Source: Micrococcaceae bacterium (lineage in GTDB: Bacteria > Actinomycetota > Actinomycetes > Actinomycetales > Micrococcaceae). Taken from it: a DNA stretch of 51,699 nt. The position numbers and the translations under genes are program-made. The stretch lies in NCBI GenBank assembly GCA_025465475.1, contig JAODMR010000089.1, positions 1 through 51,699 on the forward strand. Reading direction: 5' to 3'. Below the pieces are notes generated by a model, which worked only from the letters and a program-made list of their open reading frames with translations, did not search any database and was not told the DNA's origin. This document shows positions 46,422 to 51,699 of the stretch, in pieces; within the stretch, counting starts at the first letter, position 1, and each line of letters opens with the position of its first letter.

Positions 46422-47966
46422 ATGGCGCCCAGCAGCCCAGTAATTCTGGAAATGCGCTCCATCACCAAGGAGTTCCCCGGAGTTAAAGCTCTTTCCAATG
46501 TTTCCCTGGCGGTTCGTGCCGGGGAAATCCATGCCATTTGTGGTGAGAACGGCGCCGGAAAATCGACGCTCATGAAGGTCCTGTCCGGGGTGTACCCGTA
46601 CGGCACGTATTCCGGAGACATCGTTTATCAGGGACAGGTCTGCGAATTCAAGGACATCCGAGCCAGTGAGCACGCCGGCATCGTGATCATCCACCAGGAA
46701 CTGGCGCTGATTCCGGAACTGTCCATCACGGAAAACATCTTCCTGGGCAACGAGCCGACCCGGTTTGGCGTCATTGACTGGAACCGGGCCCGCCGGGCAA
46801 GCATCGAACTGTTGGCCCGGGTCGGCCTGCGGGAAAACCCCGACACCCCGGTCAAGGAGCTCGGCGTCGGCAAGCAGCAGCTGATTGAGATCGCCAAGGC
46901 CCTGAACAAGTCGGTGAAGCTGCTGATCCTGGATGAGCCGACCGCCGCGCTGAACGAATCCGACTCGCAGCACCTGCTGGACCTGATCCGCGGGCTGAAA
47001 GCCAAGGGCATCAGCTCAATCATGATTTCCCACAAGCTCAACGAGATCGAACAGGTCGCCGACTCCATCACGATCATCCGCGACGGCAAGTCCATCGAAA
47101 CCCTGGACGTCAAGGCCGACGGCGTCGATGAGGACCGGATCATCAAGGGCATGGTGGGACGGACCCTGGAGTCCCGCTTCCCCGACCACGTCTCCAACCC
47201 CGGCGAGGTCTTCTTCGAGGTGAAGAACTGGACGGTGGCACACCCCACCGTGCCGGACCGGCTGGTCTGCAAGAACTCCTCCTTCAACGTCCGCCGCGGT
47301 GAGATTGTCGGTTTCGCCGGCCTCATGGGCGCCGGGCGCACGGAGCTGGCCCGGTCCATCTTCGGCCGCTCCTACGGCAACTTCGTTTCCGGGCAGATCG
47401 TCAAGGACGGCAAGGAAATCACCCTCAAGACGGTGCAGCAGGCCATCTCGCACGGCCTGGGCTACGTCACCGAGGACCGGAAGTCCCTTGGCCTGAACCT
47501 CCTGGACGACATCAAGGCCACCACCGTGTCAGCGGCGCTGAGCAAGATCTCGAACAACTCGGTGGTTGATAACAACAAGGAATTCAACGTCGCGGAGCAG
47601 TACCGCAAGCAGCTGCGCACCAAGACCCCCAGCGTGAACGAGGGAGTCGCCAAGCTCTCCGGCGGTAACCAGCAGAAGGTTGTGCTGGCCAAGTGGATGT
47701 TCACCGACCCGGACCTGCTGATCCTGGACGAACCGACGCGCGGTATCGACGTCGGCGCGAAGTACGAGATTTACGGCATCATCCAGCAGCTCGCCAACCA
47801 GGGCAAGGGCGTCATCGTCATCTCCTCCGAGCTGCCGGAACTGCTGGGCCTCTCGGATCGCATCTACACCATTTTCGAAGGATCCATCACCGGAGTCCTG
47901 AACAAGGACGAAGCCTCACAGGAAAGCCTGATGAAGCTCATGACCGCGGCCAAGAGGGCCGCCTGA
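46422..47966 (+). CDS. mmsA: Multiple monosaccharide ABC transporter ATP-binding protein (MmsA/GguA/XylG-like)
   Basis: 514 residues from ATG 46422, with GGAGG 11 nt upstream (slightly long); an upstream extension to 46299 is rejected. Twin NBDs: Walker [10 protein letters not shown] (41-49), [15 protein letters not shown] and [14 protein letters not shown] in the first; in the second a degenerate Walker A (GLMGAGRTE) with [15 protein letters not shown] and [17 protein letters not shown]. The composition fits the carbohydrate CUT2 class. It energises uptake with MmsB and the ChvE-like lipoprotein. Confidence 0.94.
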   Translation: MAPSSPVILEMRSITKEFPGVKALSNVSLAVRAGEIHAICGENGAGKSTLMKVLSGVYPYGTYSGDIVYQGQVCEFKDIRASEHAGIVIIHQELALIPELSITENIFLGNEPTRFGVIDWNRARRASIELLARVGLRENPDTPVKELGVGKQQLIEIAKALNKSVKLLILDEPTAALNESDSQHLLDLIRGLKAKGISSIMISHKLNEIEQVADSITIIRDGKSIETLDVKADGVDEDRIIKGMVGRTLESRFPDHVSNPGEVFFEVKNWTVAHPTVPDRLVCKNSSFNVRRGEIVGFAGLMGAGRTELARSIFGRSYGNFVSGQIVKDGKEITLKTVQQAISHGLGYVTEDRKSLGLNLLDDIKATTVSAALSKISNNSVVDNNKEFNVAEQYRKQLRTKTPSVNEGVAKLSGGNQQKVVLAKWMFTDPDLLILDEPTRGIDVGAKYEIYGIIQQLANQGKGVIVISSELPELLGLSDRIYTIFEGSITGVLNKDEASQESLMKLMTAAKRAA

Positions 47967-47992
47967 CCGCCGGAAGACATAGGAACAACATC

Positions 47993-49276
47993 ATGAATGC
48001 GCTCAAACAACTCTTCGGGGGCAACACCCGCCAGTTCGGGATGGTCTTCGCTCTGATTGCGTTGATTGTCATCTTCCAGATTGCCACCGGCGGTCTCACC
48101 CTGACCCCCGACAACGTCATCAACCTGTTCAACGGCAACGCCTACGTGCTGATCCTGGCCATCGGCATGGTGCTGGTCATCATCGCCGGCCACATCGACC
48201 TGTCCGTCGGGTCCATCGCGGCGTTTGTCGGCATCGTCGTGGCCATGACCATGCGCGACTGGGGCCTGCCCTGGTACGCCGGTATCCTGGTCGGCCTGCT
48301 CCTGGGTGCCCTTATCGGGGCCTGGCAGGGATTCTGGGTCGCCTACGTCGGCATTCCCGCCTTCATCGTGACCCTGGCGGGCATGCTGATCTTCCGCGGT
48401 GCCAACCAGTTCGTCGGCAAGTCCAACACCGTCCCGGTGCCCAAGGACTTCCAGTACATCGGCGCCGGCTACCTGCCCGAAATCGGTCCGGACACCGGCT
48501 ACAACAACCTCACCCTGTTGATCGGCCTGATCGTCGTCGCCGCGATCATCTGGGGCGAAATCCGCTCCCGCCGCAACAACGCCGCCCTCGGCGCAGAAGT
48601 CTCCCCGCTCTGGGTGTCCGTGCTGAAGCTGGTCCTGCTCTCCGCCGCCGTGCTGTACGCGACGTACCTGTTCGCCACCGGCCGGCCCGGCACGTCCTTC
48701 CCCGTTCCCGGCCTGATCCTGGGAGTGCTGGTCCTGATCTACGGCTTCATCTCCTCCAAGACCATCGTCGGCCGCCACGTCTACGCCGTCGGTGGTAACC
48801 GGCACGCAGCAGAACTCTCCGGCGTGCAGAGCAAGAAGGTCAACTTCCTGGTCATGATGAACATGGCCGTCCTGGCCGGTTTGGCCGGCATGATCTTCGT
48901 TGGCCGTTCCAACGCCTCCGGCCCATTCGACGGCGTCGGCTGGGAACTGGACGCCATCGCCGCCGTCTTCATTGGTGGCGCCGCCGTCAGCGGTGGTGTC
49001 GGCACCGTGGTCGGATCCGTCATCGGTGGTCTCGTCGTCGCCGTCCTGAACAACGGACTGCAGCTGCTCGGCGTTGGCGCCGACCTCACGCAGATCATCA
49101 AGGGCCTGTTCCTGCTGGCAGCCGTCGCGTTCGACGTCTACAACAAGAGCCAGGGCAAGCCCTCGATCACCGGACTACTCACCAGGAACTTCGGCCGCGG
49201 CAAGAACGCCCCGGTCGAACAGACCAGCGAAGTGGTGCCCAACACCACCAAGGAAACCATCAGCACCGAGGCCTAG
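47993..49276 (+). CDS. mmsB: Multiple monosaccharide ABC transporter permease (MmsB/GguB-like)
   Basis: 427 residues from ATG 47993 (AGGAA upstream), about ten helices. The CUT2 permease core is present: IGMVLVIIAGHIDLSVGSIAAFVG, YVGIPAFIVTLAGMLIFRGAN, AVGGNRHAAELSGVQSKKVNF and AIAAVFIGGAAVSGGVGTVVGSV. The length is above ordinary RbsC-like permeases (320-340) because of extra helices and a loop in the middle, as in GguB/XylH. The C-terminus has a hydrophilic tail (APVEQTSEVVPNTT). Confidence 0.94.
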   Translation: MNALKQLFGGNTRQFGMVFALIALIVIFQIATGGLTLTPDNVINLFNGNAYVLILAIGMVLVIIAGHIDLSVGSIAAFVGIVVAMTMRDWGLPWYAGILVGLLLGALIGAWQGFWVAYVGIPAFIVTLAGMLIFRGANQFVGKSNTVPVPKDFQYIGAGYLPEIGPDTGYNNLTLLIGLIVVAAIIWGEIRSRRNNAALGAEVSPLWVSVLKLVLLSAAVLYATYLFATGRPGTSFPVPGLILGVLVLIYGFISSKTIVGRHVYAVGGNRHAAELSGVQSKKVNFLVMMNMAVLAGLAGMIFVGRSNASGPFDGVGWELDAIAAVFIGGAAVSGGVGTVVGSVIGGLVVAVLNNGLQLLGVGADLTQIIKGLFLLAAVAFDVYNKSQGKPSITGLLTRNFGRGKNAPVEQTSEVVPNTTKETISTEA

Positions 49277-49339
49277 AGCCGCGGCCCTAAATCTTTCCCT
49301 GTCTTACCGTTCATCCAAAAAAGAAGAAAGCGAAAATCC

Positions 49340-50443
49340 ATGTTGAAACTCAACAAGTCGGCAAAGTCGCTCGCGGCCATCGCTGCGATCTCTGCCCTCG
49401 CCCTGACCGGCTGCGGCCGCACGGAGTCCTCGTCGTCGTCCGGCTCCTCCGGAGCAGCAGCGGGCTTCGCCCAGGATTCCCTGATCGGCGTCGCGCTTCC
49501 ACAGAAGACGTCCGAAAACTGGGTGCTGGCCGAGAGCCTCTTTAACGACGGCCTGAAGGCTGCCGGCTTCAAGGGAGATGTTCAGTTCGCCAATGGCGGC
49601 GTTTCCGAGCAGCAGAACCAGATCAGCTCCATGGTCACCAAGGGTGCCAAGGTCATCATCGTGGGCGCCATCGACGGCGCGCAGCTGGGCACCCAGATCC
49701 AGCAGGCCAAGTCCGCCGGCGCCACCGTCATCGCGTACGACCGCCTCCTGCTGAACACGGAAAACGTGGATTACTACGTTGCCTACGACAACTTCAAGGT
49801 CGGCCAGCTGCAGGGTCAGGCCCTGCTGGACGGCATGAAGGCCAAGAAGGCGACCGGCCCCTACAACGTCGAACTGTTTGCAGGGTCCCCCGATGACGCC
49901 AACGCCAAAGTCTTCTTTGACGGTGCCATGGACGTGCTGAAGCCGAAGATCGACGACGGCACCCTGAAGGTCGTTTCCGGCCAGAAGGACTTCACCCAGG
50001 CGGTCACGCAGGGCTGGAAGGCTGAGAACGCCCAGAAGCGCATGGACACCCTGCTCGCCGGAAACTACACCTCCGCTGAGCTGGACGGCGTTCTGTCCCC
50101 GAACGACACCCTGGCCCGTGCCATCCTGACCTCGGTCAAGGCCGCCGGCAAGGCGACCCCGATCGTCACCGGCCAGGACTCCGAAGTTGAATCCGTCAAG
50201 TCCATCATGGCCGGCGAGCAGTACTCCACGATCAACAAGGACACCCGCGCCCTGGTGACCCACGCCATCCAGATGGCCAAGGACCTGCAGGCCGGTAAGA
50301 CCCCCGAGGTCAACGACGACAAGTCCTACAACAACGGCACCAAGGTTGTTCCGGCTTACCTGCTGCCTCCGCAGATCGTGACCAAGGAAAACGCCGCCCA
50401 GGCGTACGCGAACGACCCGACGCTGTCGGCCCTGACCAAGTAA
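49340..50443 (+). CDS. chvE: ChvE-like sugar-binding lipoprotein
   Basis: 367 residues. Signal peptide with lipobox ALTGC (C25) and a Ser-rich linker. The mature protein matches ChvE-type periplasmic-binding proteins: IGVALPQKTSENWVL, NQISSMVTKGAKVIIVGAIDG, VIAYDRLLLN, YYVAYDNFKVG, GPYNVELFAGSPDDANA, VLSPNDTLARAIL, TGQDSEVESVKSIMAGEQYS and YNNGTKVVPAYLL. ChvE binds several aldoses (galactose, glucose, arabinose, xylose); the ligand here is not determinable from sequence. It is the last gene before a terminator. Confidence 0.93.
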   Translation: MLKLNKSAKSLAAIAAISALALTGCGRTESSSSSGSSGAAAGFAQDSLIGVALPQKTSENWVLAESLFNDGLKAAGFKGDVQFANGGVSEQQNQISSMVTKGAKVIIVGAIDGAQLGTQIQQAKSAGATVIAYDRLLLNTENVDYYVAYDNFKVGQLQGQALLDGMKAKKATGPYNVELFAGSPDDANAKVFFDGAMDVLKPKIDDGTLKVVSGQKDFTQAVTQGWKAENAQKRMDTLLAGNYTSAELDGVLSPNDTLARAILTSVKAAGKATPIVTGQDSEVESVKSIMAGEQYSTINKDTRALVTHAIQMAKDLQAGKTPEVNDDKSYNNGTKVVPAYLLPPQIVTKENAAQAYANDPTLSALTK

Positions 50444-50479
50444 GGGTTTCAACAGCTCACCGCATTTCCGCACAGTAGG

Positions 50480-50513
50480 GGCCCGGTCCACCATTCGGTG
50501 GGCCGGGCCTTTG
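50480..50513 (+). terminator. Terminator after chvE
   Basis: GGCCCGGTCCACC (50480-50492) pairs with GGTGGGCCGGGCC (50497-50509) with one G-U-type mismatch and an ATTC loop, then TTT. The oxidoreductase downstream is therefore partly separated from the transporter. Confidence 0.8.
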
Positions 50514-50558
50514 CGTTGCTGTCATCAGCCGGGCCACCCCAGATGGCAGAATGCTTTC

Positions 50559-51699
50559 ATGACCGCAGCCCGCTACATCGCCAAGCCAGACTGGTACTCC
50601 TCCTTCGACGTCGATCCGCGCACCGCCACGGGCGCTCCCCTGCGCTGGGGCGTGGTCGCCACCGGTGGCATTGCCCGCAAGGTGACCTCCGAACTGGCCA
50701 GGTTGGAGGACGTGGTGTTGCACGCCGTCAGCTCCCGCACGGCGGAAAAGGCCGCGGCGTTCGCGGCCGAGCACGGCTTTGACCGGTGGTACGCCGACGA
50801 CGACGCCAGCACCGGGGCACCCGGCAGCGGCGACACCGGGGCGGCCGGCAGCGGCGACGCCGGGGCAGCCGGCAGCCAGGCGATAACCGGTTACGCCCAG
50901 CTGATGCGGGACCCCGACGTCGACGTCGTTTATGTCGCCACCCCCCACGGACAGCATTACGAGGTGGTCAAGGCGGCCCTCGAGGCGGGCAAGCACGTCC
51001 TGTGCGAGAAGGCGTTCACCATCAACGCCCGCGAGGCGACCGAACTGATCGACCTGGCCAGGGACCGGAACCTGTTCCTGATGGAGGCCGTCTGGGCCCG
51101 CTTTGTCCCGGGCATGCAGCGGGTATTCGACATCGTGCAGGACGGTGAACTTGGCCCCGTGCAGTGGGTCCGTGCCGACCTCGGTTTTCCGGCCCCGATG
51201 GACCCCCAGGCGCGGATCTGGGCGCCCGTCAACGGCGGTGGCGCCCTGCTGGACCTGACCGTGTATCCCCTGCTGTGGGCCTGGGGCACCTTGGGGGCAC
51301 CCTCCTCCGTCAGTGCCAGCGGCACCCTGACGGACTTCGGCGTCGACAGTCAGAACTCCTTGACGCTCAGCTACGCCTCGGGTGCGCACGCCCAGCTTCT
51401 GTCCTCCCTCACCGCCCGGGGACCGCGGACGGCAGTTGTCGCTGGAAGCCGCGGCTACCTGGAAGCCACCGGATCGATCAACAACCCGACCGAGCTGCGG
51501 GTGTTCATCGGCGAAAATGAACCGCGGGTGGAGCACTTCTCCCCCGTTGGCGCCGGTTACACCTACCAACTGCGCGAAGTCACCCGCTGCATCCAGGAAG
51601 GCAAAACCGAGAGCCCCACCATGCCCCTGTCTGACACGCTGGCCACGATGCACCTGTTCGACGGCGTTCGCGCCGAATTGGGCATTATCTACCCGCAGG
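50559..51699 (+). CDS. Gfo/Idh/MocA family oxidoreductase (3' end outside window)
   Basis: 380 codons visible from ATG 50559, open to the end of the window. An NAD(P)-dependent sugar or polyol dehydrogenase-type protein: N-terminal Rossmann fold LRWGVVATGGIARKV, VDVVYVATPHGQHYE, EKAFTINAREA with the catalytic-region E150-K151, EAVWARF and GGGALLDLTVYPLLW. It resembles dimeric dihydrodiol dehydrogenase/xylose dehydrogenase relatives. Residues 85-108 are an in-frame octapeptide repeat inserted after the second strand region. It may process a sugar imported by the transporter upstream, but the substrate is unknown. Confidence 0.9.
   Translation, partial: MTAARYIAKPDWYSSFDVDPRTATGAPLRWGVVATGGIARKVTSELARLEDVVLHAVSSRTAEKAAAFAAEHGFDRWYADDDASTGAPGSGDTGAAGSGDAGAAGSQAITGYAQLMRDPDVDVVYVATPHGQHYEVVKAALEAGKHVLCEKAFTINAREATELIDLARDRNLFLMEAVWARFVPGMQRVFDIVQDGELGPVQWVRADLGFPAPMDPQARIWAPVNGGGALLDLTVYPLLWAWGTLGAPSSVSASGTLTDFGVDSQNSLTLSYASGAHAQLLSSLTARGPRTAVVAGSRGYLEATGSINNPTELRVFIGENEPRVEHFSPVGAGYTYQLREVTRCIQEGKTESPTMPLSDTLATMHLFDGVRAELGIIYPQ
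50811..50882 (+). repeat. Three 24-bp in-frame repeats inside the oxidoreductase gene
   Basis: Units start at 50811, 50835 and 50859 (ACCGGGGCACCCGGCAGCGG-type) and encode TGAPGSGD, TGAAGSGD and AGAAGSQA. They keep the reading frame and add a flexible Gly/Ala/Ser loop. Confidence 0.9.

Overview
The window is ordinary-looking chromosome from a high-GC Gram-positive bacterium, most likely an Arthrobacter/Pseudarthrobacter-type Micrococcaceae (Actinomycetota). The evidence is the base composition, the frequent GTG and TTG starts, the mazG-eno-ftsB-DUF501-ppx order, the four-gene sdhCDAB operon and the general gene repertoire. I see no prophage, transposase, integrase or CRISPR array. The genus is inferred from gene order and protein style, not from a database search.

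Layout. 1-3832: the 3' end of greA, a block of palindromic tandem repeats, then ilvA with an AI-2E-type membrane protein upstream, and a galactose-mutarotase-like gene. 3964-7144: a DeoR-type regulator, galT and galK, overlapping by ATGA and closed by a strong bidirectional terminator. 7267-10409 (minus): a Bax-inhibitor-1-like membrane protein, a tRNA with anticodon UAA and an unexpectedly short variable loop, an ACT-domain protein and a type II NADH dehydrogenase. 10515-16264 (minus): ppx, DUF501, ftsB/divIC-like, eno, mazG and add. 16290-24420 (minus): a DedA protein, then a nucleoside uptake and salvage operon (BMP lipoprotein, ATPase, two permeases, cdd, deoA). 24682-26696 (minus): ohrR-ohr-oxidoreductase, a peroxide response unit. 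Then come an M20 amidohydrolase and a mannose-1-phosphate guanylyltransferase.

29519-33050 (plus) is sdhCDAB with a readable promoter and a terminator, followed by an unassigned STAS-like gene and a 72-residue gene. 33936-37502 (minus) holds a YihY/BrkB membrane protein, a 2'-5' RNA ligase-like protein, trpS and an exonuclease III, tightly packed. 37605-40886 (minus) is a small membrane protein plus an ABC-2 exporter (two permeases, one ATPase). 40967-44316 is a one-carbon unit: glyA-folD behind a ZTP (pfl) riboswitch on the minus strand and purU divergently on the plus strand. A gamma carbonic anhydrase follows. 45015 to the end is a ROK repressor, a ChvE/MmsAB-type multiple-sugar ABC transporter and a truncated Gfo/Idh/MocA oxidoreductase.

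Main points of interest: the class-I-shaped tRNA-Leu(UAA); the matching operator-like sequences in front of the ROK gene and the sugar transporter; the ZTP riboswitch; a set of genes whose -10 box lies 6-7 nt before the start codon (predicted leaderless mRNAs); the STAS-like/72-residue pair behind sdh; and several in-frame or intergenic repeats. I found no convincing wholly new multi-gene system; the best candidates for undescribed function are the two genes at 33211-33911.
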